From assembly GCF_004114955.1 (NCBI RefSeq), contig NZ_CP030053.1, positions 4,092,001 through 4,156,000 on the forward strand: DNA of 64,000 nucleotides, read 5' to 3'. The stretch is from Bradyrhizobium guangzhouense. GTDB taxonomy: Bacteria > Pseudomonadota > Alphaproteobacteria > Rhizobiales > Xanthobacteraceae. Below, piece by piece: positions 17,419 through 25,012 of the stretch. The position numbers were made by a program, and so were the translations under genes. Positions within the stretch are counted from its first letter, which is position 1. Every line of letters begins with the position of its first letter. A model generated the notes under the pieces. The model saw nothing but the letters and a program-made list of their open reading frames with translations. It ran no database searches and was not told the origin of the DNA.

Positions 17419-18009
17419 TCAGTACGGCGGCGCCTTGCGCGCGCGCTGCGCTTTCGCCGCCTCGATCCACCACAGCAAATCATCGGCAAAGCGGGGGAAC
17501 GCGCGCTCCAGCGCCTTGCCGCCCTCGCCGATCGGCTCGCTTTCGGCCGACAGCGTCTGCGCGATCGGACCGACGCCGATGGTGCTCGAGATCACCACCA
17601 TGCCCATTTCCGACAGCGTGCCATGCCACGCGGTCGAGGCGCGTGCGCCCGACAGGCGCCCCGCCGAGTAGCTCACGATCGCGGCCGGTCGCCAGAACCA
17701 CTCTTCCAGGAAGTGGTCGGTGAGATTCTTCAAGCCCGGCTGGATGCCCCAATTATATTCGCCGGTCACAAAGACAAAACCGTCGGCGCCGCGGATCTGG
17801 CCGGCGAGCTTTTCCAGCGCCTCGGGTGCTGTACCCTTGGCGTATTCCTTGTACATGCGATCGAGCATTGGCAGGCCGATCGCCTTGGCGTCGATGAACT
17901 CAACTTCTTCGCCGCGGCCGCGCAGGCCATTGATGACGAAATTCGCAAGGCGGATGCCCATGCGGTCGGAACGGTAGGATCCGTACAGGACGAGGATGCG
18001 GTTGCTCAT
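17419..18009 (-). CDS. NADPH-dependent FMN reductase family protein
   Basis: This 196-residue flavodoxin-like protein opens with ILVLYGSYRSDRMGIRLANFV, the phosphate-binding loop of the SsuE/ArsH-type FMN reductases. The central FVTGEYNWGIQPGLKNLTDHFLEEW matches the family's flavin-contacting PEYN-type motif, here GEYN. It probably reduces FMN or a quinone in the cytoplasm. It is transcribed toward the chemoreceptor gene and is not linked to a flavin-dependent oxygenase here, so its partner is unknown. Confidence 0.85.
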   Translation of the reverse strand: MSNRILVLYGSYRSDRMGIRLANFVINGLRGRGEEVEFIDAKAIGLPMLDRMYKEYAKGTAPEALEKLAGQIRGADGFVFVTGEYNWGIQPGLKNLTDHFLEEWFWRPAAIVSYSAGRLSGARASTAWHGTLSEMGMVVISSTIGVGPIAQTLSAESEPIGEGGKALERAFPRFADDLLWWIEAAKAQRARKAPPY

Positions 18010-18059
18010 GGCGGCATGCTAGCACGAAACCGGAGCCCGTCCCCAATCGCTTTATCGTG

Positions 18060-19007
18060 CTAACGCCGGCGTCCGCGCTCCAGCGTTTGCGAGGGCGTCT
18101 CGCCGAACTGATCGCGATAGCCGCGGGAGAAATCGGACAGATGCCAGAAGCCGAAGGCCAGCGCGACGGCCTTCACGCTCTCGGCTCCGGCCAGAAGCCG
18201 CCGGCGAACCAGCCACAGGCGGTGTACCCGCAAGAAACGATGCAGGCTCATGCCGCGATAGCGGCGGACGACGTCATGCATCGTGCGGACGGAGAAACCG
18301 AGCTTGCGTGCGATCTCCTCGCTATAGATCGGCTGCGACAGATCGTCGGACAGAAGCGCGCGGATGTCCTGGAATATCTTGAAGTTGCGCTCATCGTTCG
18401 CGCGCAGTATCCATCGTGCGGGGACCAGGTTTTCGAACACCTCGTCGACGGCACCGAGCAGAGATTCCTTCATGGCGGCCGTCTTCAGCGGCATCGCCGC
18501 GGCCTCGACCGGTTCCGCCGCAACAGCCAGGACCTCCCGGACCACTTCGCGCAGCCGGTTCAAACCGAGCGCAGTCGTCTCGTAGATCTTGAAGGTCGAG
18601 GTCGCCGCCGGCCACCCGCGATCCGTCACTTCCGGCCTGAACACCACCGAGGCAATTTGCCGCTGCACCTCCTCGATCGTGGTGTAGGCAGCGCCGCTGC
18701 TGCCAATGACGATGGCCTGACGGGCGCGCTGGGAACCGTTGAAGCGAATGGGCACGTCGAGGTCGTCCATCGTGAAGCCGATCGCCGTGCAGTCTTCGAC
18801 GAGTTGCGCATCGACAACGCGCGGAAACGCACGCGTCACGTTCACGTCGCAGCCGGGCAACGACAGGACTGTCTGCTCAGACGAAATGCTCCTGACGAAA
18901 GGCGTGAATTCGAAATTCAGGCCCCGTATGGCACTCCGAAATTCATCGACGTCAGAGAAGCGAAATGTCTTAAGCGCCAAGCCGGGCGCATCATCAATAC
19001 TGTTCAT
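18060..19007 (-). CDS. AraC family transcriptional regulator
   Basis: This 315-residue regulator has a divergent N-terminal sensing domain (residues 1-200) and a C-terminal AraC DNA-binding domain with two helix-turn-helix units. The first is QPIYSEEIARKLGFSVRTMHDV. The second is SVKAVALAFGFWHLSDFSRGYRDQFGETPS, the family signature. It lies upstream of the FMN reductase gene on the same strand with a gap of about 50 bp, so it could share a transcript with it or act elsewhere. Its target and ligand are unknown. Confidence 0.9.
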   Translation of the reverse strand: MNSIDDAPGLALKTFRFSDVDEFRSAIRGLNFEFTPFVRSISSEQTVLSLPGCDVNVTRAFPRVVDAQLVEDCTAIGFTMDDLDVPIRFNGSQRARQAIVIGSSGAAYTTIEEVQRQIASVVFRPEVTDRGWPAATSTFKIYETTALGLNRLREVVREVLAVAAEPVEAAAMPLKTAAMKESLLGAVDEVFENLVPARWILRANDERNFKIFQDIRALLSDDLSQPIYSEEIARKLGFSVRTMHDVVRRYRGMSLHRFLRVHRLWLVRRRLLAGAESVKAVALAFGFWHLSDFSRGYRDQFGETPSQTLERGRRR

Positions 19008-19307
19008 GGCAATGTGAAACGTCGCATCTAAACCGATGCACGTCCGGCACCGAGGCCGGTTCGATCCCCCCTTTTGAGCTGTCCCGCGAGCTCGAAAGAC
19101 TCATCTGACCTGTTTGGACAGTTGGCGAGCGTCCCGTCTAAAGAACAAGCCGGCCGATCAAGGCTCGCCAAATTTCGATATCGTTTCCGATGCAAGTGTG
19201 GTGCATCAATACCCGCATGATCAAAGTGTATATTCCAAATTAACACCTCTGGGGCGCAATGAACCCTGTTCGATATTCTAGTTCTTTTTTGATTTCAGGC
19301 TCCTGCC
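19008..19307. other. Intergenic region between the divergent AraC-regulator and DUF2336 genes
   Basis: These 300 bp are more AT-rich than the surroundings, especially 19165-19300, as expected for a divergent promoter region. A short stretch near 19060 (GGTTCGATCCCC) recalls a tRNA T-loop, but no acceptor, D or anticodon arm can be paired. No small gene with a credible start is visible. Confidence 0.6.
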
Positions 19308-20411
19308 ATGATGGCAAATTCGCCTGCCGGTATCCTTGCCGAGTTGGAAGAAGCGGTCGCGGCCTGCCCGCCCGAGCGTTGTGCGCGTATCCTTTCAGGG
19401 ATCGTTCGCCTGCTCGCATCCGGTCGCGACAAGCCTCAGGAATTGCTGGTCAATGTGGTCGACGGCGTCTTGCTTCGGCTGACCGGGCGCGTCGGGCCTG
19501 CCGCGCTGACGGAGCTGAGTGAGGCACTTGCCACCCTCGACATCGCTCCGCATGACACGTTGCGGCATCTGGCATCCCATGATGATCCAGCGATCGCATG
19601 CCCGCTCCTGCTGAGATCGCGGGCCCTGTCGACCGCCGACCTCAACGCGGTCGCGACATCGTGCGGTGAAGCCCACCAACTCGCGATCTCGGCCCGTGAT
19701 GGGATCGAAGCGGCCGTGACCGAAACGCTCGTCGCACGCGGCACGCGCGCGGTTCGCCTGGCCCTGATCAAGAACCCCGAGGCCCGATTTTCCGAAGCAG
19801 CCTACACGCAGCTCATCGAGACCAGTGCGGCAGACGACGAAATCACCAAGACGTTGGCTCTGCGACCAGGCACGCCGGACCTGGTCCTGCGCAAGCTCCT
19901 CTCGGCCTCGCCCGGGCCGAAAGCCGCGGCCAGGCCCAAGCCCTCCGCAGCGCCACCGGCACAGAACCCCGCGCCCGTTGCGCTCAAGCTGCCCACCACG
20001 ACCGACTATGCGAATGCAAGGCCCGAGATCGTTGCCCTCAACCGTGTCGGGAGGCTCAACGATTCAACGGTGAACCGATTTGCAATCCGCGGCGAGACCG
20101 CCAATCTGCTCACGGCCTTGTCGGTGCTGTCAGGCGCTCCGATCGAGATCGTCGAACATGTCCTGGTTGACGAGGATTGCGAGGGATTGGTGATGGCCTG
20201 TCGAGCCTCGCGCCTGAACTGGGCGACCACGCTCTCGATCCTGAGCAACCGCAGCGGCTCGCGGCTTTCATTTGGCCAGCGTGAACGCGCCCAACACCTC
20301 TTCGAGACACTTCTTCTGTCGACCAGCCAATGGACGGTGCGCTGGGGAGAAATCGCAGCCGGCGCAAACATACGCGATCCGGGACATCGCGCCGCAGCAA
20401 TGGGGAAATAG
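19308..20411 (+). CDS. DUF2336 domain protein
   Basis: This 367-residue cytoplasmic protein is built from short helical repeats in the manner of DUF2336 proteins. Examples are LASHDDPAIACPLLLRSRALSTADL, ALIKNPEARFSEAAYTQLIE and LALRPGTPDLVLRKLL. The mid part contains an Ala/Pro/Lys-rich linker (about residues 205-225). The C-terminal half has LSVLSGAPIEIVEHVLVDEDCEGL. The family is found in alphaproteobacteria and has no settled function. The gene is 3 bp from a PilZ gene and near an HD-GYP gene, which suggests a role in c-di-GMP signalling. The start is ATG 19308 or 19311. Confidence 0.82.
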   Translation: MMANSPAGILAELEEAVAACPPERCARILSGIVRLLASGRDKPQELLVNVVDGVLLRLTGRVGPAALTELSEALATLDIAPHDTLRHLASHDDPAIACPLLLRSRALSTADLNAVATSCGEAHQLAISARDGIEAAVTETLVARGTRAVRLALIKNPEARFSEAAYTQLIETSAADDEITKTLALRPGTPDLVLRKLLSASPGPKAAARPKPSAAPPAQNPAPVALKLPTTTDYANARPEIVALNRVGRLNDSTVNRFAIRGETANLLTALSVLSGAPIEIVEHVLVDEDCEGLVMACRASRLNWATTLSILSNRSGSRLSFGQRERAQHLFETLLLSTSQWTVRWGEIAAGANIRDPGHRAAAMGK

Positions 20412-20414
20412 CCG

Positions 20415-20747
20415 ATGAAATTCGATGGCCGCAAGGACGCTCGCGTGAAAATGGACCACCGCCAAGCCGTCAATTTGATGGGCTCGGACGGCACCTGGCG
20501 GCGCAGTTGCGTCCTGCTCGACGTGTCGCAAACAGGCGCCAAGCTCGAGGTCGAGGGCACGCTCGACGTGCTGCAAGCCAAGGAATTCTTCCTGGTGCTG
20601 TCGTCGACAGGGTTGGCCTATCGGCGCTGCGAGCTGGTCTGGATCGACGGCACCATCGCCGGCGTTCACTTCGTCACTGCGGACGGCAAGAAGAAACCGG
20701 CAAATGCGAAGGCCGCCACCGCGCAAGCCAGTAGCCAGCACGACTGA
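20415..20747 (+). CDS. PilZ domain protein
   Basis: This 110-residue stand-alone PilZ protein is a probable c-di-GMP receptor. The first Arg-rich c-di-GMP-binding element is present in reduced form (DGRKDARVKMDHRQAV). The second element, DxSxxG, is clear as LDVSQTGAKLEVEG. The barrel strands continue through RRCELVWIDGTIAGVHF. It starts 3 bp after the DUF2336 stop, so the two are probably translated from one mRNA. It is followed 57 bp later by a gene for a c-di-GMP phosphodiesterase-type protein. Confidence 0.87.
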   Translation: MKFDGRKDARVKMDHRQAVNLMGSDGTWRRSCVLLDVSQTGAKLEVEGTLDVLQAKEFFLVLSSTGLAYRRCELVWIDGTIAGVHFVTADGKKKPANAKAATAQASSQHD

Positions 20748-20804
20748 AGACGCCATCAGGCTCGTTCAACTCCAGTATCGTCCAGGTCTTCCGTCAGGTC
20801 TTCC

Positions 20805-21926
20805 GTGCAGAAAGCGCGAACCATAACCAGCTCCGTCAAAGGCGACGGCGGCATTGGAGCAGCACCATCGGCGCGTCCCTTCGTGCACGTGCTGGCCGAT
20901 TCCTCCGACAAGCTGTCCGGCATCTGCTCCATACTCGAGCAGCAGTTCATCGTCGCCGGCGAGCGGCTCGACGCGGAAGCCAAGCTGTCGCAAGTGCCTT
21001 ACGCCATCGTGATCCGCGCCGAGTTGCGTGACGTCGACAACATCTCAGCGATCAAGAAGCGGTCTGCCAGGCTGGCAAAGGCCACCAAGCGCATCTTCCT
21101 CGTCGAGCAGACCTCGCACGTCTGCGTTTCGCAAGCCTACGCGCTCGGCGCAACACTCGTGCTCCCCGGCCCGCTCAACAGGATCAAGCTGCTGGCCGCG
21201 CTGGCCGAGCCGGCCGAACCGGCAGCGGATTCGGCGAGCAGGCCGACACAGCCGGACAACGCGGTGGAGACCGCGGCGACCGCTATCGCGTCGATGTTCA
21301 CGGCCGTCACCATGGGCGAGCCGCTGGACGTCGACGGCACCAAGGACGCCGGCCGCAAGATTGCCGAACGCATCACCGAGCACGGCCTGTCCGAATGGCT
21401 CACGACCGTGCGCCGCCACCATGAGGGAACCTACCAGCACTGCCTGCTGGTCACGGGCGTGGCCATCGATTTCGGGCTGAGCCTCGGCGTCGGACGAGCT
21501 GATCTGGAGCGGCTGTATTCGGCCGCCATGTTCCACGACATCGGCAAGGCCCAGATCCCGCTCGCGATCCTGGACAAGCCCGGCCGGCTTGACGACGTCG
21601 AGCGCGCCATGATCGAGACGCATCCGGTAGCGGGTTACGACTTCCTCAAGGACCACGAGAAGATCTCACCGGAAATTCTCGATGCGGTCCGCCACCATCA
21701 CGAATATCTCGACGGCAGCGGATACCCCGACGGGCTGGCGGGCGGCAGCATCAACGATATCGTGCGCATTCTCACGATCTCGGACATCTTCGCCGCATTG
21801 ATCGAGCACCGGCATTACAAGCCGACGATGCCGCGCAACGAGGCCTATGACATTCTCTGCGGGATGACGGAAAAGCTGGAGAAGGCGCTCGTCGCCTCCT
21901 TCAGGGACGTCGCACTGTCGAGGTAA
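20805..21926 (+). CDS. HD-GYP domain protein, probable cyclic-di-GMP phosphodiesterase
   Basis: This 373-residue protein has an N-terminal alpha/beta region resembling a receiver fold without the phosphoacceptor signature (residues about 25-140). The C-terminal HD-GYP domain is intact: FHDIGKAQIPLAIL (HD and K), ETHPVAGYDFL, the HHHEYLDGSGYPDGL motif with GYP, and ISDIFAAL. Such domains hydrolyse c-di-GMP at a metal centre. The best start is GTG 20805, with no strong ribosome-binding site; a near-perfect short direct repeat (CAGGTCTTCCGT) lies just before it. It is the third gene of a DUF2336-PilZ-HD-GYP run. Confidence 0.9.
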   Translation: MQKARTITSSVKGDGGIGAAPSARPFVHVLADSSDKLSGICSILEQQFIVAGERLDAEAKLSQVPYAIVIRAELRDVDNISAIKKRSARLAKATKRIFLVEQTSHVCVSQAYALGATLVLPGPLNRIKLLAALAEPAEPAADSASRPTQPDNAVETAATAIASMFTAVTMGEPLDVDGTKDAGRKIAERITEHGLSEWLTTVRRHHEGTYQHCLLVTGVAIDFGLSLGVGRADLERLYSAAMFHDIGKAQIPLAILDKPGRLDDVERAMIETHPVAGYDFLKDHEKISPEILDAVRHHHEYLDGSGYPDGLAGGSINDIVRILTISDIFAALIEHRHYKPTMPRNEAYDILCGMTEKLEKALVASFRDVALSR

Positions 21927-21973
21927 CCCACGCGCTATCCTCGACCATGGACGACGTCGCGGGTTAACGGGCC

Positions 21974-22177
21974 CTAGTGAGTCGCCCGGAATTTGATGCG
22001 GCGCGGGATCGAGCGACAGGCCAGTCCCTCCGCGAGCAGCTTCATGTCCTCGCGTTTGCCGCTACGGATCAGCCTGCTGAACTCTTCAGGGGAAAAAGGA
22101 AGACTGGCATCATCATCGATCGGGTGCCGCATCCGCGGACCGAAGAACCATCGAACCAGGCTAGCCAGCCGCCGCAT
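21974..22177 (-). CDS. Small hypothetical protein (67 aa)
   Basis: This is a short gene with a clear GAGGGAAT ribosome-binding site before ATG 22177, which is why this start was chosen inside a longer open frame. The product is basic at both ends, with SLPFSPEEFSRLIRSGKREDMKLLAEGLACRS in the middle. It has no signal peptide, and one possible short hydrophobic patch (LASLVRWFFG) at the N-terminus. I do not recognise a family. It is convergent with the HD-GYP gene, and between them an imperfect hairpin (TAACCC/GGGTTA arms around 21924-21966) could stop transcription. Confidence 0.6.
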   Translation of the reverse strand: MRRLASLVRWFFGPRMRHPIDDDASLPFSPEEFSRLIRSGKREDMKLLAEGLACRSIPRRIKFRATH

Positions 22178-22305
22178 GTCAATTCCCTCGCGCCAGCAAC
22201 AAACCTTTGAGTCCGAGCATTGTTCCTCCTGCACGATGGAGATTGCAAGAGGCCGTAACGAGTCCGCACGAAAAAAATCGCGAGGGAATAATCTCCTTCG
22301 GCCCC

Positions 22306-22585
22306 TCAAATTCGGTCGGCAAAACCGACGTAGCTGACGAACGCCTCGTTGCGCTTGCGATCCGAACGCACGGCATTCGCGGCAAAATTGTCGTCGGGAT
22401 AGCCCGTCGCCACGCAGATCATGATGACCTCGTCCTCCGCTCGCTCGACGCTTTCGATGATCGCCTCGATCACCGCGCGGCACCGGCTCGTTCTTGAAAC
22501 CGCGCACGCTGCGGCGGGATTGGACCAGCGCTTCGAATTCCGCCTTCGGATCTCCCTGACTTCTGACTGCGCCCTGCAATACCAC
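22306..22585 (-). pseudogene. Nitroreductase remnant with a frameshift and a large internal deletion
   Basis: The N-terminus of a nitroreductase is read in one frame from 22585 (FEALVQSRRSVRGFKNEPVPR). After about 22490 the homology continues in another frame as RAVIEAIIESVERA and then jumps to the C-terminal end of the family, DEVIMICVATGYPDDNFAANAV and NEAFVSYVGFAD. One out-of-frame indel and loss of roughly 130 central residues would explain this. Nothing functional can be made. The family is FMN-dependent and reduces nitro compounds or quinones. Confidence 0.8.
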
Positions 22586-22734
22586 CGGTTGCCGGTGCGG
22601 CGCGCGAAATCTATGCTAAGGCGCAGGCAAGACCAAGAACCCCGTGGGAAAGTCTCCACGGCCACGAGCGACATCCTCAACCGCGTCACGGAATTTTCGG
22701 CGGCCTCGCTGGCGCAGGTCTGATTCCGCCGCCA

Positions 22735-23646
22735 ATGAACCGGAGCGAATTGCTGCGTCACCTCATCGCTGCCTTCGTCGGCCTTCTCGCAACGCTGCTG
22801 CCGGTCGCCCTTGTCTCCGCAGCACCGCAAACCGTTTATTTCCCCAGCGCGGACGGCCGCACCGCGCTCGTCGGCTATGTGTTTCAACCCGCCGGGCCCG
22901 GCCCCTGGCCCGCAATCGTCATGCTGCACGGCCGCGGCGGGCCGTATTCGAGCAACGATAATGCCGGTTGCACTTATGTCGGCGTCGCCTTCGCCTCGCC
23001 CTGCAATGCCGGCTCGCTGTCGAGACGCCACATGATGTGGGGCGAGTATTGGTCGGCGCGCGGCTTCCTCGCTCTTTTGCCGGACAGCTTCGGTCCGCGC
23101 GGCAAGGCGCATGGCTTCGGTCGTTTTACCCATGACGATCCCGATCGTGCCGATGTCAACGAGATCAGCGTGCGTCCGCTCGACGCCGATGGCGCACTGG
23201 CTTATCTGCGCGGCCTTCACGAAATCATCGCGAGCCAGATCTACCTTCAAGGCTGGTCCAATGGCGGCAGCACTGCGCTGAACGTGATGATCCGGCAAGA
23301 AAACCAGCAAGGAAGCCAGCAAGGCCATCAAGCCGGCTATCGCGGCGCGCTCGTGTTCTATCCGGGCTGCGGAGAGAGCGCCCTCCTCGCGCCCGCCCTG
23401 TTCGTCAGTGCGCCGATCGCCATGTTTCTCGGATCCGACGATGAGGAGGTCTCGCCGATCATCTGCCAGCATGTCGCCGAGCGCTCCCGGCGGGACGGCA
23501 CTCCGATCGACGTCACCATCTACGCGGGCGCAACCCATGATTTCGACGATCCCTCGGCGCGGCGGCAGTCCGCTCCCGGGAATCAGGCGGCGATGGACGA
23601 CGCTCTGGTCAAGGCCATTGCGCTCGTCAACGGCTGGAAAAAATGA
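22735..23646 (+). CDS. Dienelactone hydrolase family protein, exported
   Basis: This 303-residue alpha/beta hydrolase has a signal peptide (LIAAFVGLLATLLPVALVSAA, cleavage near residue 29). The oxyanion region is VMLHGRGGPYSSND. The nucleophile elbow is GWSNGGST with Ser, the acid lies in LGSDDEEVSP, and the His is in AGATHDFDDP. This matches a dienelactone-hydrolase-like fold, although the classical Cys nucleophile is Ser here. It contains an unusual Gln-rich insertion (ENQQGSQQGHQAGY). It probably acts on a small ester or lactone in the periplasm. Confidence 0.85.
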   Translation: MNRSELLRHLIAAFVGLLATLLPVALVSAAPQTVYFPSADGRTALVGYVFQPAGPGPWPAIVMLHGRGGPYSSNDNAGCTYVGVAFASPCNAGSLSRRHMMWGEYWSARGFLALLPDSFGPRGKAHGFGRFTHDDPDRADVNEISVRPLDADGALAYLRGLHEIIASQIYLQGWSNGGSTALNVMIRQENQQGSQQGHQAGYRGALVFYPGCGESALLAPALFVSAPIAMFLGSDDEEVSPIICQHVAERSRRDGTPIDVTIYAGATHDFDDPSARRQSAPGNQAAMDDALVKAIALVNGWKK

Positions 23647-23740
23647 AGCGGGAGCCAACCCCGCGCTGCGATCCTGCTTGATTGCGCCATGATTCCGGGC
23701 TCCAATCCGAGACGCCATTTTTGGTTTAGGGAGACACCCA

Positions 23741-23989
23741 ATGATGAAACGGATTTTCCTGGCTGCGATCGTTGCCACCTTTGCGGCGGGTTCGGCCTTG
23801 GCGGACGATACCTGCGAGAGCAAGGCGGTCGGCAAGGACGGCAAGGCGCTCGCCGGCGCGGCCAAGACCTCGTTCATGAAGAAGTGCAAGGAAGATGCCT
23901 GCACGCCCAAGGCCGTCGGCTCCGACGGCAAGCCGCTCGCCGGCGCGGCCAAGAACAGCTTCATGAAGAAGTGCGAGATGGGCGCGTAA
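23741..23989 (+). CDS. PsiF repeat protein, secreted
   Basis: This 82-residue secreted protein has a signal peptide ending at SALA and two copies of the PsiF repeat. The units are C-x-SKAVGKDGKALAGAAKTSF followed by MKKC, and C-x-PKAVGSDGKPLAGAAKNSF followed by MKKC, each with paired Cys. PsiF is phosphate-starvation-inducible in E. coli, but its function is unknown. An AGGGAG ribosome-binding site sets the start at the ATG-ATG at 23741. No PHO box was found in the 94 bp upstream. Confidence 0.9.
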   Translation: MMKRIFLAAIVATFAAGSALADDTCESKAVGKDGKALAGAAKTSFMKKCKEDACTPKAVGSDGKPLAGAAKNSFMKKCEMGA

Positions 23990-24067
23990 GGCGCTCACGA
24001 CTTCTTTCCAACAATCGACAACGAGTTGCGCCGATGGCCGGGACAAGCCCGGCCAAGACGCAAAACT

Positions 24068-24943
24068 TCACTCCCGCTTGAAGCGGTAGTCGAAGGCGGC
24101 GCCGAACGGCTTGATCAATCCAACCGTCGGCGCCGGAAAATGAATCGGCAGGATCAGCGTGTCGGTGTCGGCGACGGAGGCGAAGAACTTTCGCCGCGAC
24201 ACCGCCGACTGCTTGGCGTCCCAGTCCGGCTTCGACGACCATTCAGGCTCGCGGCACTGGATCTGGTGATGCATGAGGTCGCCGGCGACCACCGCGCGCT
24301 GCCCCCCAGAGAAGATATTCACGCAGCAATGACAGGGCGAATGCCCCGGCGTCGGCGTCAGCGTCACGGTGTCGTCGAGTGCATAATCATCGTCGACGAG
24401 CAGCGCCTGCCCCGCCTCGACGATCGGCAGGCAATTGTCGCGAAACACGGTACCGGGCGGATTGTTGCCTTTGGCGTTCTCGGCCTCCCAGGCTGCGTAT
24501 TCGCCCCTGTGGAAGACGTATTTCGCGTTCGGGAAGGTCGGCACCCAGCGGCCATCGCGTAACGTCGTGTTCCAGCCGGTGTGATCGATGTGCAGATGCG
24601 TGCAGAAGACATAGTCGATCTGCTCGAAGCCGATGCCGAGCGCGAACAACTCGTTGCGCCAGCGCTCCTTGCCGGGAAAGTCGAACGGCGGCGGATGACC
24701 CTTGTCCTCGCCGGTGCAGGTATCGACCAGAATGGTGTAGCGCGGCGTGCGCACGACAAAGGTCTGATAGGTGATCACCATCATGCCGCGCGCAGCGTCG
24801 AACACCTCCGGCTCCATCGTCGGTAGATGATGCCTGAACACGCCGTCGTCATACGCAGGAAAAAAGTCTTGCGGGCGCCGCCACGGCCCCTCCCGCTCGA
24901 TCACCGCATCGATGGTGATGTCGCCGATCCGAAGCTGCTTCAT
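24068..24943 (-). CDS. MBL-fold metallo-hydrolase
   Basis: This 291-residue metallo-beta-lactamase-fold protein has the zinc motif THLHIDHTGWN (HxHxDH), the later zinc His in TPGHSPCHCCV, the bridging Asp in VAGDLMHH, and the final His in LPIHFPAPTVG. The start at 24943 follows AAGGGGAG. It has no signal peptide and is likely cytoplasmic. It resembles the lactonase-like and quorum-quenching-type branch more than beta-lactamases, but the substrate is not defined. Confidence 0.88.
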   Translation of the reverse strand: MKQLRIGDITIDAVIEREGPWRRPQDFFPAYDDGVFRHHLPTMEPEVFDAARGMMVITYQTFVVRTPRYTILVDTCTGEDKGHPPPFDFPGKERWRNELFALGIGFEQIDYVFCTHLHIDHTGWNTTLRDGRWVPTFPNAKYVFHRGEYAAWEAENAKGNNPPGTVFRDNCLPIVEAGQALLVDDDYALDDTVTLTPTPGHSPCHCCVNIFSGGQRAVVAGDLMHHQIQCREPEWSSKPDWDAKQSAVSRRKFFASVADTDTLILPIHFPAPTVGLIKPFGAAFDYRFKRE

Positions 24944-25012
24944 GGTCGTTCGCTCCCCTTTTTGAGGGAGCGTAACGGGAGGCATCAACGCGTCAAGGCG
25001 CGTCAGGGCATG

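Noticed and set aside
19055..19085. Possible tRNA fragment (T-loop-like GGTTCGATCCCC)
   Set aside because: No acceptor stem, D arm or anticodon arm can be paired around it, and the stems of the supposed T arm do not match. Treated as chance.
24068..24943. Quorum-quenching lactonase call for the MBL protein
   Set aside because: The HxHxDH motif is shared by many subfamilies and no lactonase-specific residue set could be confirmed by eye.
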